Assembly (NCBI RefSeq): GCF_905147365.1
Contig: NC_056417.1
Location: forward strand, 8,144,501 to 8,208,500
Origin: Aricia agestis
Lineage: Eukaryota; Arthropoda; Insecta; Lepidoptera; Lycaenidae
Direction of reading: 5' to 3'
DNA: 64,000 nucleotides
The notes under the pieces were generated by a model. That model was not told the DNA's origin. It did not search any database and worked only from the letters and a program-made list of their open reading frames with translations. This document shows positions 23,291-34,800 of the stretch, one piece after another. Position 1 is the first letter of the stretch. Each line of letters starts with the position of its first letter. A program made the translations under genes and the position numbers.

Positions 23291-24354
23291 CGTGACAAAA
23301 TCAGTCACTTAATATCTGAAGATCTCTGTACAGTGTACTTTTGAGGATTTCTTCATTATGGTCATATGGTGTATTTAGCATCGCTACCAATTTTCATATC
23401 TATGCAATTTTCCAAGGTTACGACTTTTTGTGTCTAATTTGTCTGGGGAAAAGTAACTGTAAATCCCCTTATAAATAAAAGGCTATTGATTTTTCAATAG
23501 CGGTACAGGGTGCAGGTTTATCCCGCAATCAATCACCGGGATCGATCACCAGTTTATTATGTTCCATCATCCATCAATTTCCAACAGCTATCTAATGTAT
23601 CACAGATCGCAAACGATTTTCAATTTCATACTGTGACGATAATGGTACATTAAGAGCTTAAAACGTTAATGTACTTTACAAAGATGTTGATTTATAGGCT
23701 GATGGCGGATCTTTGTAACTTGGTCGCGTTATAAGCGCGAAAGATCGCGATTACCGTTGACTTGGCGTATCCCGATTCCCGACGTAGGTCCACCTTACGT
23801 ACGCGATATTCATTAACAACGAATGTTAATGCAGTCCATCTCAAGTACTTTTCTCCAGGATATATCTCTCCTCTAATGTCCTAAAATATATCAAATCAAA
23901 GGAAGTCATAGTCCATTTCAGATCTGGGTTTCACTAGGTTCATAAATTCAAGCTATTCACTATTAAGCATACTATCTCAAATATGTTAAACGTTGATACT
24001 TGACACGAATGCATAATGCTTACAAAACCTGTGTTCCAGACACAGGTAACGTGCGAACAAATCCCTGATGTTTCTCTGTTAAGCAGGGGCTATACTTTCC
24101 GGAAATCCCGTCAAAGTTAACAGTGCTGAAAACTGAACTTTCTGCTTATGAATAGATGAGAATAGAATGAATGCGAATGAAATGTGACTGTCGAATTTTA
24201 TGTGGCCTTTGCTCGTTAGTTTATGATAGGCCAAACAGGCGATCATGAACGTACATTTGCCTATGATTGTTCATATTCGACTGCTATAATAATTGTACTA
24301 CCAGAGAAGTCGATTCATAGGCAGATGATGGACCTACCATAAAATTAATAAGTA
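23291..24354. other. No gene recognised
   Basis: Unassigned, non-coding by eye. Confidence 0.5.
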
Positions 24355-24624
24355 TACCTAGCGGAATAGAGCAACAATCTCGAGCTGTCAAACGTAACCA
24401 AAATTGGTTTCATCTGTGTGAAAAATATGTGTACGTATTACACTTACACAAGCATGATTGAACATGAATTCTATGAGATTAAATTGTCAACGTGCGGCAC
24501 GTGCCGACTGGACGTCAAAAAAAGAGTGTTGCTGTCATGTATCACACGTCTCTTTTTACCGCGCAGTGTTACTGATAGTGACATCTCTCTTGCTCAGGCC
24601 TTTGTTTCTCTATTCCGCTAGGTA
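24355..24624. mobile_element. Tc1/mariner-like MITE, copy B
   Basis: The element is 270 bp with termini TACCTAGCGGAATAGAG and CTCTATTCCGCTAGGTA, TA on each side (24353-24354 and 24625-24626). It is highly similar to copy A at 15614. The terminal inverted repeats are better preserved than in copy A. Confidence 0.85.
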
Positions 24625-25877
24625 TATTAACTTTATGGGACAGCTACATGTTTTGGTGGCGTTTTGTCAAACCCAGCTGACAGCTGACGGCTTACATTGT
24701 GTTGACATAATCCGACTAAATTACGTAGGTCCGTCAACTACCTATGAATCAATTTGTTTGATGGTAGGTACATAAAGAGCTTCGCAATAATTATGATGGC
24801 AATCATTGTCTATCGTCCTTTAAATGTTATTTAATTATCCCAAATTTGGATTCCGCACAATGTGGTCCCAGGTTTATGCCGTCTGTCTCCAACTTACGTG
24901 TGGAGATCGCTTCAGTGCGTTTGATACGGTTTAATCTTGCTCTAACTTCACAATGGACAACTTTCAAGTCGACAGTCACCACAATACAAGTATATACAGT
25001 AGCTTAGTTTAGCAGTGTTATTTAAATCAAATTCATTTAACACGCGCAGCCAAGTTTCACCCGAGCTGGACGTGATACTACGTTGTTTTTCTCTTTAAAG
25101 TTATCTGAAAGGTTTTTGATGAAGGTCTAGGATACTGTATATCTTATATTGTGGTAAGGTTCTAACTCCTAAGCTACTTCTGTTTCACCTCAGTGCTTTT
25201 CGGGGATTGCATTCTCGAAACTTTTGTTATTGACGTTCGTATGAATGAAAGTTTACCTACTTTATGTTTTAGGTTTGTAGGTAGGTTTTAGTTTTGCTGT
25301 CAATTTTTGTAGGTACAATCAAGATAGGTGGTCTACCAGAATCTGATGGCAAAAAGTGAGAAAATAAATTGACTCTAGCAATACCGGGTTAGTTGGAATA
25401 AAACATTTTGATCCTTTTTTTTTTCTTATAGCGGCTGATTCAGTGTGTTAAACATGCAAATATAAAAATTTATCCAATGATCAAGAATGAAAATCTGCTG
25501 TCAGCTGTGTACACCTATACCTCCAATTTTTTTCATTCCTTTCATATTTCAAGAAAAATCAGTGCAGCTCCTCTTTTAACTTTTTTTTGTTTACGCACCA
25601 ACACCAACCATGTAAATAAGATATTATAATCAAACGTGGCCTTGTGCCTAAATTAGAGCCATATCATACATTTGGACTTGGACTTAGAAAAACTTCCCTA
25701 CAACCTAGCAGTCAGGATATTAAACCGATATTTATATAAAATGTAACGTTTACAACCTTTATTGAAATCGATATTTCCGATCTATATTTGTAATAAACGA
25801 TCCGTATTTTAAATTCCAATTTGATTTGACCAAAAACCAAATGTTCCGCCACAGCGCGTGATGTAGTGTATGAGTTA
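24625..25877. other. No gene recognised
   Basis: AT-rich, unassigned. Confidence 0.5.
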
Positions 25878-27070
25878 AGCTGGCCATACACGATTTTGGT
25901 TTGGATTTTAGTGTCTGGAATAGCTGCACTGCATAATTTCAAAAAACATTACGCTGATTTTAAAATTTTAATCTATACTAATATTATAAAGCGGAAGAGT
26001 TTGTTAGTTTGTTTGATTGTTTGTTTGTTTGTTTGTTTGAACGCGCTAATCTCAGGAACTACTGGTCCGATTTATAAAATTATTTCAGGGTTAGATAGTC
26101 CACTTATCGAGGAAGGCTATAGGCTACATTTTATCACGGTAAGACTAATAGGAGCGAAGAAATAGAGGAAAATGTGGAAAAAACGGGAGGTAATATATTT
26201 GAAAGGGCTTATTTGAACGCGCTAATCTCATGAACTACTGGTCCAATTTGAAAAATTCTTTCAGTGTTAGATAGTCCATTTATCTAAAAAGGTTATAGGC
26301 TATATTTTATCACGCTAAGACTAATAGGAGCGAAGAAATAGAGGAAAATGTCGAAAAAAACGGGAGGAAAATATATGAAAGGGCTTATTTGAACGCGCTA
26401 ATCTCAGGAACTATTGGTCCGATTTGAAAAATTCTTTCAGTGTTAGATAGTCCATTTATCGAAAAAGGCTATAAATTATATTTTATAACGTTACAATTAA
26501 TACGAGGGAAGAAGTAGAGGGAAATGTGGAAAAAACAGGGGAAATTTTTTGAAAGGGCTTATCTCACGAAGTACTGTAGCAATTTTTCTGTTATTTGGCA
26601 CAGATAAGAAGTAGACCACGTAAAGGATCATAGGCTATTTTTTGTGTACTAATTTGTCTCTGAAATATTTAATTTACGCGGGCGAAGCCGCGCGAAACGT
26701 CTTGTACAACAATAATAAAGCTTTAATCCATTCCGTTTCCATTCAGGAAGAGTTCGAAATCGTACCTCCTGCAACTTTTCGCCATCGCGAAAAATATACT
26801 ATCCTTATCTACTTGATGAGTGACAGGCCCACTGTGCATTTTCGCTAAACTTACTGTTGCACATATAAAACTCTGAAACGAACTGTCGCCAGCAGTATTT
26901 TTGGACCAATGCGAGCTGCAAACTTTCAAGAAGAGCGTGTATCCCTCGGCCGGCAACGCACGGTCTGCAACTCTTACATAATTAGATAACTACACATATT
27001 TTATGGATTCATTGATTTCGAACTGCGAATACGCCGTTTGGATTAAATGACGGGTCGTGTATGGCCAGCT
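25878..27070. mobile_element. MITE with TTA duplication, containing a nested repeat
   Basis: Termini AGCTGGCCATACACGA and TCGTGTATGGCCAGCT are perfect 16-bp inverted repeats, flanked by TTA (25875-25877 and 27071-27073). A non-LTR-type repeat with an internal tandem array (about 25975-26700) occupies the middle and accounts for most of the length. Confidence 0.8.
26036..26600 (-). repeat. ~176-bp tandem array within a non-LTR-type tail
   Basis: Three units start with TGAACGCGCTAATCTCAGGA (about 26038, 26213 and 26390), and a shorter fourth starts near 26550. Each carries GGTCCGATTTGAAAAATTC and GAAGAAATAGAGGAAAATGT. The array is preceded by a TTTG microsatellite and followed by ACGCGGGCGAAGCCGCGCG, a common end of such tails. 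A related single unit lies near 39180-39250. Confidence 0.8.
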
Positions 27071-27351
27071 TTATACTCGATTGTGCTCATCGATTCATTG
27101 ATACATTGCAAAGTGTTTTAACTGATTATGTACCTGTTCGGAAATCGAAAGAGTTGGTTATTTTTTTATTCGGTCGCGGTTTGACTATTGTTTACTTTTA
27201 TTGACTTTAGAAATTAGTATATAGCGCGGGAAACGTATATTTTGTTGTGATAAAGCCCTATCCTAACTACGCCTGGCCATTTTGAACGGCAATAGGTACG
27301 TGAGGCGGTTATACAAGTTAAATATAATTTTTTTCCGGGGCCGCGCCACTC

Positions 27352-27578
27352 TACAGGTGTAACAAAACTAAAATATACTAATTAATATTACTTTGACACA
27401 TGAATGAGTCCCCTGTTACAGAGTTCACCGTGAAAGTAGCAGCGCTGAAAGAGTGACTTTTTTAACTTTTGTATGGGCAAACTCATGACGCTAGGACGCT
27501 TGCTCATATCCATTTATTAGGTATATAAATCATAAAAACAATTTGCTCTTTCAGCGCTGCTACTTCTACAGTGAAATA
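27352..27578. repeat. ACAGGGTGTAACAAAACTA MITE, truncated copy
   Basis: It begins TACAGGTGTAACAAAACTA and includes GTGAAAGTAGCAGCGCTGAA and its inverted counterpart TTCAGCGCTGCTACTTCTAC. Its right end is interrupted by the complete copy at 27581. Confidence 0.75.
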
Positions 27579-27580
27579 TA

Positions 27581-27839
27581 TACAGGATGTAACAAAACTA
27601 AGTGATAATACTTTAGGGCGTGTATGCGGTCCTTGTAGAGAGTTCACTGTGAAAGTAGCAGCGCTGAAAGATCAATTTTTTTTCACTTTTGTATGGGCAA
27701 GCGCCCCTGTGTCACGAGTTTCCCCATACAAAAGTAAAAAAAAATTGGTCTTCCAGAGCTGCTTCTCTCACAGTGAACTCTATATGGAGAACCCATTCAC
27801 ACCCTAAATTATTATCAATTAGTTTTGTTACACCCTGTA
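27581..27839. mobile_element. ACAGGGTGTAACAAAACTA foldback MITE, complete
   Basis: The element is 259 bp, termini TACAGGATGTAACAAAACTA and TAGTTTTGTTACACCCTGTA, TA on both flanks (27579-27580 and 27840-27841). The arms pair over nearly the whole length (GTTCACTGTGAAAGTAGCAG against its complement). Another short copy lies at 39293-39395. Confidence 0.8.
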
Positions 27840-28185
27840 TAATAGTCTACACGTCATTTTCATTATACATTATACAACTAAAATACCCCATGTTACAGTG
27901 TAATCAGAATCACAGACTCTTCAAAAGGGGCGTCCATAAATTACTTAAGACGCTTTTAGGCATTTTTGACACCCTTAGCCTCCCTCTTGAACTGGTATTG
28001 TGAAAATCACATTGAACCTCCCCCTTCGCATTTTGATAAAGCCTAATTTTCTTGCATTTAGAGTATTTTTTTCCTTAAACAATACATGATATTTGCTGGT
28101 AACCCTCTCAAGAGAGATTTGGTAAGATTCGGTTTTACCATTGGGGTAAAACAACGGGGATGGCCCATAGTTGCGAGTTTCTTAA
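27840..28185. other. No gene recognised
   Basis: Unassigned. Confidence 0.5.
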
Positions 28186-28338
28186 GTCGACACCACATAT
28201 AGGCGAACGCGTTGGCCGACGCGTTGGCCGGCGCGCTGGCCCAATGTGTAAAACAGGCGAAATACCTACCGCCAACGCGCGAACGTCCGTTCTACACATT
28301 GGGCCAGCGCAACGCGTTCGCCTATATGTAGTGCCGAC
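28186..28338. mobile_element. GC-rich foldback element
   Basis: Arms GTCGACACCACATATAGGCG and CGCCTATATGTAGTGCCGAC face each other over 153 bp. GGCGCGCTGGCCCAATGTGT is matched by an inverted ACACATTGGGCCAGCGC. The interior is dominated by GCGTTGGCC words and is far richer in CpG than its surroundings. Confidence 0.7.
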
Positions 28339-28457
28339 ATTACGCAGCACGCTGGTTCTGTAAACTTACGTCAGTTCTTTTCGCTAGACTAATTCCCTGT
28401 AGTAGGTCTGAGATGAGACCTCAGGTAAACTTTCTTTAAAGCGTTCGTTTCTAAATC

Positions 28458-28588
28458 CATACTAATATTATTAATGTAAAAATGTTTCTGTCTGTCTGTT
28501 ACTTCTTCAAGCCGAAACCACTGAATCCATTTTGCTGAAACTTGGTATGGAGTTACTTAATTGAGTCGCGGAAAAGAGCATAGGATAC
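28458..28588 (-). repeat. RTE/SINE-type tail repeat
   Basis: It begins ATCCATACTAATATTATTAA, has TCTGTCTGTCTG, GAAACCACTGAATCCATTTT and GCATAGGATACTT. The same family as 6238-6434 in the opposite orientation. Confidence 0.65.
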
Positions 28589-28592
28589 TTAA

Positions 28593-28988
28593 TGCTGCGT
28601 TTCTATGCTTGCCAAGGCTTGACCAGCATCCACAAGCACAAGCGTGTAAAGCTAGAGTATCTGGCTTGGCTTGCGTGAGCTTGTGGACGCTTGTATCCGA
28701 TCCGGAGTAGTGTCGGATTTTGGACACAGATCAAAAGGCGCTTGCGGCAAGCGCTTGAGTGATGCGACGCGTTCACACGTTGGCGCGCGCTTAGTACTCG
28801 CTGTGAAAGGTTAAACCAAACGTAATAGCCGACACAAGTTCGGTGTCCGCCATGCTTGGATGTACGTAATACACTGACGCATTCACAAGCGTGTAAACGA
28901 CTTCCAAAATCCAAATGCCAAGCGAGATTTGTGGACGCTTGTGCCTTGTGGATGCTTGCCACGCCTTGGCAAGCATGGAAACGCAGCA
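28593..28988. mobile_element. MITE with TAA duplication, 396 bp
   Basis: Ends TGCTGCGTTTCTATGCTTGC and GCAAGCATGGAAACGCAGCA are inverted repeats with one mismatch, followed inward by CTTGGC and CTTGTGGACGCTTGT words on both sides. TAA flanks both ends (28590-28592 and 28989-28991), as in PIF/Harbinger MITEs. The overlapping open frames here are products of the symmetry, not genes. Confidence 0.8.
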
Positions 28989-30504
28989 TAAGGTTTCCGC
29001 GCAATAAACATATTTTGGCGCCACGGAGTTGTGGGCGTCTTCTTGTTACGAAATAAAACATTTCAAAGCCTCACATAATTTATGGATGGCCCCTACTTCG
29101 CACTGAAATATCCAGCGACGCACGATGACGGGTCGTAATTAAAATTTCTCATCCGCGATGCCCTGCGCCCTGCGCCCTACGTAAACAAGCCCGCTGGACC
29201 GTGCCCTATCGATCATGGTACGGTAATTTGCCAGTTTGGACGGCCACTGCCACGGTCCAGAGCTGGCACTTATTAAAACATGCATCTAAAATGGACACGT
29301 ATGCATGAAAGTTGCCTTATATTCATGTATTGTAGGATTTGTAGGGCGCGCCCAACTTTAAAATCGCTCGACGAAACTGGAAGGAGCAACCAATGTACAA
29401 AGTGTTTTTAAAATGACTGGATCTACCAAAATTGATTCTTCTGAACGAAAAAAAACTTTCGAAATAATTTATTGAAAGCCCCCATGGTGGACAGTTACTA
29501 TGATTGCCATGAAGCTTGACATTATCCATCGATTTGTCGATTGCTGTAGTGGAGCATAATATGTTATGGCAAACGTTCGTTTAAGCTTCGCTGTACGTTC
29601 GTAATTCCTTGTATCAGTCCATCGGCTGAACGTGGAGAAAGGCCTTAACATTAAGGGTTACGCAGATCGTGCCATGACACTTATTGTGTCCCTTTGTGCT
29701 GGTGTCGTGTAATCGTATCCTAACTTTCACTTTTATGAGTGAAAGGATAAGTGAATAAGCAGCATACATTACAATTTACAACAATGTATTGTACCAAGCA
29801 CATAATGCACTTATAAAATAATGTCATATCTGCGTCTACAGATTCAGTGATAATCAAAATTAATATACAATGGACAGCTTATAGCAAAATAATTGATATC
29901 AAATTAATGAACAATTGAAAAATATAACTGAAATTAATTAACCACAGTGAGAAATGGCCGATTAATTTTAAAATATTAAACTATGTTGTAACAATTTAAC
30001 CCAAAAAGTTTTACCTTTACTGTACTTACTAAAATTAATATAACTAAGGTAAGGGATAGATTATAATCTATCAAGAAAGTAAAGAAATCGTTTACGTCTT
30101 ACAAAGAGCTATAAACATCACAATAAACATGATACATAAATCATTAACGATATCAATAAAGCGAAGACAAAAACAGAGAAATTATCCCACTATAGTAATA
30201 TCATAATAGACTTTCTAATGAATACGGGAAAAGCTTTTTTCGATGATAATAGCCACATTGAAGTGCACTTCAGACCGTATGGAAAAGTAAACTCCAAACC
30301 TGAATGGCTCCATTCAATATTATTTTAATCTGAAAGCGGTGTTGGCTTTCAATTAAAAACTTAAGATGCATTCACCCAATATTAAAATTAACGTTTATCT
30401 GCTCTTTAGACTCTTAGTTTAAAAATATTTTGTTGAACCCGACGCTTAAATATTTTATTTTAAGCCGTGTTTAATTTTTACCACATTGAGGTGAAAGCCT
30501 AAAG
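28989..30504. other. No gene recognised
   Basis: 1.5 kb without a recognisable gene or repeat. The sequence at 29140-29290 is more GC-rich than its surroundings. Confidence 0.45.
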
Positions 30505-30665
30505 CAGGGATTTTCAACCTGTGGGTCGCGACCTAAATTATAATTTTAACAGTAATATAATTTATTAATTACTGTTAAAATTATAATTTATTTAACAGAG
30601 TATAATTTATTAAATAACATACATGCATGAACAAAAAGCAAAGTTTAGGGGTCGCAAAAGATTTT
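30505..30665. repeat. hAT-like MITE remnant with perfect palindrome
   Basis: It begins CAGGGATTTTCAACCTGTGG followed by GTCGCGACC, and TTTAGGGGTCGCAAAAG near the right end is the diverged other arm. In the loop a perfect 23-bp inverted pair (TAAATTATAATTTTAACAG at 30534 and its complement at 30568-30590) stands out. Confidence 0.6.
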
Positions 30666-30751
30666 TTATACGCGTCAAGAAAGAGAACAACTGGCCTAAA
30701 GGAATCTTTGTTTTTATTGAAATGAATTGTATGTTGTATTAGATCAATCCA

Positions 30752-31095
30752 TACTAATATTGTAAATGCGAATACATATTATATCTGTTTGTCTGTCCGT
30801 TTACCACTCACAATTCATGAGATTACAATTTTAATTTTTTTCATAAGGAATGAAAATGTAGCAGAGGGCGCCACTAACACATACAGAAAATTGGCAGAAA
30901 CGTCATGCGTCGAACAAAATATTATAATAACTAGCTATTTGACCGAGCTTTGCTCGGTATTCGATAAAACACGAATAAAATGACATTTTCTAAAAATGAT
31001 TCTTAGCTAGATCGATTTACCGCCCCCGAAATCCCCTATATACTAAATTTCATGAAAATCGTTGGAGCCGATTCCGAGATTCCAATTATATATAT
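30752..31095. repeat. Non-LTR tail repeats; second one split by Gypsy element 1
   Basis: 30752-30800 is a short RTE-type tail (CATACTAATATTGTAAATGC, TGTTTGTCTGTCCG). From about 30927, GACCGAGCTTTGCTCGGTAT through TGGAGCCGATTCCGAGATTC is a different tail family. It is interrupted at 31095 by the Gypsy element and resumes at 36477. Confidence 0.65.
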
Positions 31096-31335
31096 TTTTG
31101 GCGAAGACGTATTAATTATTTAAAAAAAATTAATCAAAATACAAAAAAGATTTTAATGCACTAAATATAAATTTTACAAATTAACAGAAATTAACAAAAA
31201 CGAAATTATCGACACGACACACGAGATGTTCACGGCACGAAAGCTCGATGAGCAAAGAGAGTGACCGGCGCAAGCGCTCTGCTTATATAGCTGGGTTGCC
31301 AACATGGCCGCCTTCGGGACTTCTTTATGCTAACA
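31096..31335 (-). repeat. 3' LTR of Gypsy element 1
   Basis: 240 bp with no difference seen from the 5' LTR. It starts TGTTAGCAT on the minus strand. The stop codon of the proposed C-terminal exon (31325-31327) lies inside it. An AGGAGAGG purine run just upstream on the minus strand could be the polypurine tract. Confidence 0.9.
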
Positions 31336-31506
31336 CGGCCTCTCCTGACGAGGGGCCGTTCTCGGCCACTTCTGCACCACCTTCCTCGACGAAGGATGTC
31401 TCCGATGGTGTGCTACCATCAGGATGTTCCTCAATATGCACACAGCTTGGTCCAGCTGCATTTTCTTCACCTTCAACAGATTCCTCGGAAGTTTCGTTAT
31501 CCGCAA
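31325..31506 (-). other. Candidate spliced C-terminal exon of Gypsy element 1
   Basis: A minus-strand acceptor TTATGTCATTTCAG ends at 31507. Downstream, a frame of 59 codons is open, rich in E, S, P and G (for example EESVEGEENAAGPS), and ends with TAA inside the LTR. A consensus donor CA|GTAAGT lies near the end of the gag-pol frame (last exon base 31927). Joining 31927 to 31506 keeps the frame, with a 420-bp intron (31507-31926). Without splicing, translation stops 18 codons after the donor region. This is inferred from splice-site consensus and phase only. Confidence 0.5.
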
Positions 31507-31745
31507 CTGAAATGACATAAATCTCATTTAATAAAACAATAAATCATAGCTTCGCTTTTATTCTCCAACCAAGAGCAAACAGAATGAAATTTACTTAGTT
31601 GTCACTAAAAGCAAGGTGAACTAAACAATAGTATAGACTTTTGCTTTCATAAGTGTCGAGAAAACATGTTCATTTTAAAAATCCTCACGATCAAAAGTAC
31701 TATTATTGATCTATCGGCTAAACTATAATATTATCTAATAGGATC

Positions 31746-31855
31746 AGTGGAGCAAGGCTCAACACACAGCGGAGCAACGCTCGACGCACTGCGGAGCAAC
31801 GCTCAACGCACAGCGGAGCAACGCTCAACGCACAGTGGAGCGGCGCTCGACACGT
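31746..31855 (-). repeat. 22-bp tandem array in Gypsy element 1
   Basis: Five consecutive 22-bp units of the type AGCGGAGCAACGCTCAACGC, plus a degenerate sixth. They lie between the end of the gag-pol frame and the 3' LTR, wholly inside the proposed intron. Each unit contains GGAGCAACGCTC, itself able to form a small hairpin. Confidence 0.9.
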
Positions 31856-31873
31856 ATACAGCAGAGCATGGCT

Positions 31874-34800
31874 CTATGCCTCCTTACATGTATACACTTC
31901 AAGTAAATGACTAAGACAACACTTACTGTCAAAAAACGTGGCGCACGACTCGGGGGTCCATTCTCCACGCCAAACTACCATATGCTCGGCAGCGGCCTGC
32001 GTTGTTTTGCCATAGGAGTTGCCAAGTAGTCGTAGTTGGTAGCGGTTGTGCTGTAAAACCTTAGTAACACAATAAGGACCCCTCATACCAGAGTCTAACT
32101 TCCCAGTCATCTGTGCGTTTTTAATGACGAAAACTAAGTCATTTTCCTTGAAGGTGCGAATAGTTTTGCGGCTCTTATTGATGTAGGCATCTTGTTTTTG
32201 CCTGTTTTGCTCCAACAGGCTGGTAGTTCGTTGTCTACGTAATTCACGTAAACCTTCGCGGTTAGGTCGAGTATTTTCTACTGCGACATCACGAATCAAA
32301 GCCCGTATAATAGGGGTGGTGCCGTCAATACCCACTAGTACTTGTAAAGGTGAAGTTTGTGTGGTTTTACGTTTAGTAGAATTTATAACAAGCTGTAGCC
32401 GCCACAAGCAGTCGGACCACTCCTTTTTGTTACCGGCCTCAATACGCAACATATTTAAAACAGTCCTACAGTATCTCTCTACCTGACCATTTTCAGCGTG
32501 CATTTCGGGTGTGATAAAATGAATTTGACATCCCATCTCGTTTACCCATTTTTGGAAGCTCATACTCTCGAACATACGGCCTCGATCACAAACTAACAAT
32601 TTTGGTGTGCCGAATAAAGATACAGAATTGGAAAAAATCTGTTTTAACTCGTTTGTGTCTTGTCGTTTCATTGGATAAAGTAAACAATATTTAGAATATG
32701 AATCTACATGCAGCAAAACATATTTAAAACCATTAGATTCGGGTAATGGACCAAGTATATCTACATGAACATTACTAAACGGAGTATCTGGCTTATGCCA
32801 AGAAGCTATTGGTTGTTGAGGAGCGCGGGGAATTTTCTTAGAGGATAAGCACACTAAGCAGTGACTAGTATATTTTTTTGCGAAAGCACGAAGCCCCGGA
32901 AACCAAAAGTGACGTAAAATTAGTTCCACAGTTTTATCATAACCTATATGTTCGTGTTGATCATGAAAGATACGTAAGAGGCTTAAACGATGTCCTTTTG
33001 GGATATAGCATAAGAGTCTGGGCTCCTCACCTATTGGAGCGTATTTGTAATAAAGTATGTCGTTTCGAACGACGTATCTAGACGAGTCAAGCTCATTGTT
33101 ATTTACTTTTGCAATTAAAGTACGCGTTTCATCGTCAGCAGATTGCGCGATCTGGGCCCAATTCCGCGGTCGTGTTATCTGGCGAACGTCAGCAGGATTT
33201 CTACTTAAGAAATCCGCGTGTTGCATCAATGCACCTTTTCTATATTCGATAACAAAATTAAAATCCTGCATATACATCCACCAGCGGGCGACACGCGGAA
33301 GTAGGTCCTTCTTATTTTTAGTCAGTTTTAGTGCATTGCAATCGGTGACGATTTTAAACGGAATTCCGAGTAAATAATGCCGAAAGTGTTGGAGAGCTCT
33401 CAAGACTGCGAGAGTCTCGAGCTCATAGGAATGGTATCGTGGTTCGGCGCCCTGCGTGGTTCTACTAAAATACTCGACTACACGACGTCGATTATTAGAA
33501 TGTACCTGAATGAGCACAGCGCCGTACCCGATAGCACTCGCGTCAGTGTGCAATTCTGTGGGGAGTGAAGGGTTGAACACCGCAAGCACCGGCTCGCTAG
33601 TTAAACAGTCGATTAAGTATTTCCGCGCTTTTTCCTGCTCCTCACCCCACTGGAATGGCACACCGTTTCGTGTTAAATACGCTATGGGCGCGGTTTTAGA
33701 TGCGTAACCCGGTATATATCGGCGGAAATATCCGGCTAGCCCTAGGAGCTGTCGTACCTGTCGCACGTTCGTGGGAACCGGTGAATCAATGAGAGCTTGA
33801 ATTTTACGTTCGCTTGGCCTCACCTGACCTTGGGATATCTTACGCCCCAAATACTCCACCTCTGTTGCCACGAACGTACTCTTTTTCAGGTTGATGGAAA
33901 ATCCAGCTGTAGTCAAAGTTTGGAGTGTCTCACGTAAATTTTCGATTGCCTCGTCGATCGTGTTAGCTAATACAAGGACATCGTCGACGTAAACCAGGAC
34001 TTTGCCACTTTCGATCAATGTTTTCAAAGTTTTGGTAATTATTCTTTGATAGACGACCGGAGCGTTGGCTAGACCAAAGGGCATCTTCAAGTATTCGTAC
34101 TGGCCCTCGGGCGTAACGAAGGCCGTTTTCGGTATAGAATCGCTATCCAATCCTATTTGATGAAAGCCAGTTGCCATATCCAGGCAACTGAAGAACTTAC
34201 ATTTACCAAGTCGATCAATATGATCTTGAATCAACGGTAATGGATAGCGATCCTTCACCGTTATTGCATTTAACGCCCGGTAGTCTACACAAAGCCGATC
34301 CTTACCATCTTTCTTTTTGACAAGAATAATGGGGCTGGCATATGGAGATTCGGACTCGCGTATCACCCGCTTATCTAATAGATCGCGTATTATTTCTCGA
34401 ACCCTCATTTTCTCGTCAATAGAAAGCTTGTAAGGCCTATAATGTACTGGGACATCACTCGTTAATTCGATGTGCATACTGCCCGTATTAACGGTAGTTG
34501 AGGCGGTACCCACGATAAAACTATCTTTAAACTGATTAATTACCTCATAAAGCTTATCCCGATCGATTCCTTGCAATGGCGTATCAATCGACAACGGATC
34601 GTCAGATCGAACAATTAACACAGTACTCACTGAATTCGTATTACACACCCGAGTAATTCTTTGTTCATTATTCACACGTATATAAGCCACTCCGTCCCTA
34701 TTTAAAACGTCCGTTCCTATCAAAATTGGCACATTTATACAACCCGTCGGAACAACAAATAAATCAACTTCTAACGAGATATCACTGAATTCGATCACTA

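Noticed and set aside
28603..29061. 152-codon minus-strand open frame
   Set aside because: Lies across the 396-bp MITE; the frame is a by-product of its inverted repeats and has no recognisable domain.
31248..31520. Plus-strand 90-codon open frame over the 3' LTR
   Set aside because: Antisense to the proposed C-terminal exon; the minus-strand frame has splice sites, an in-phase join and element context.
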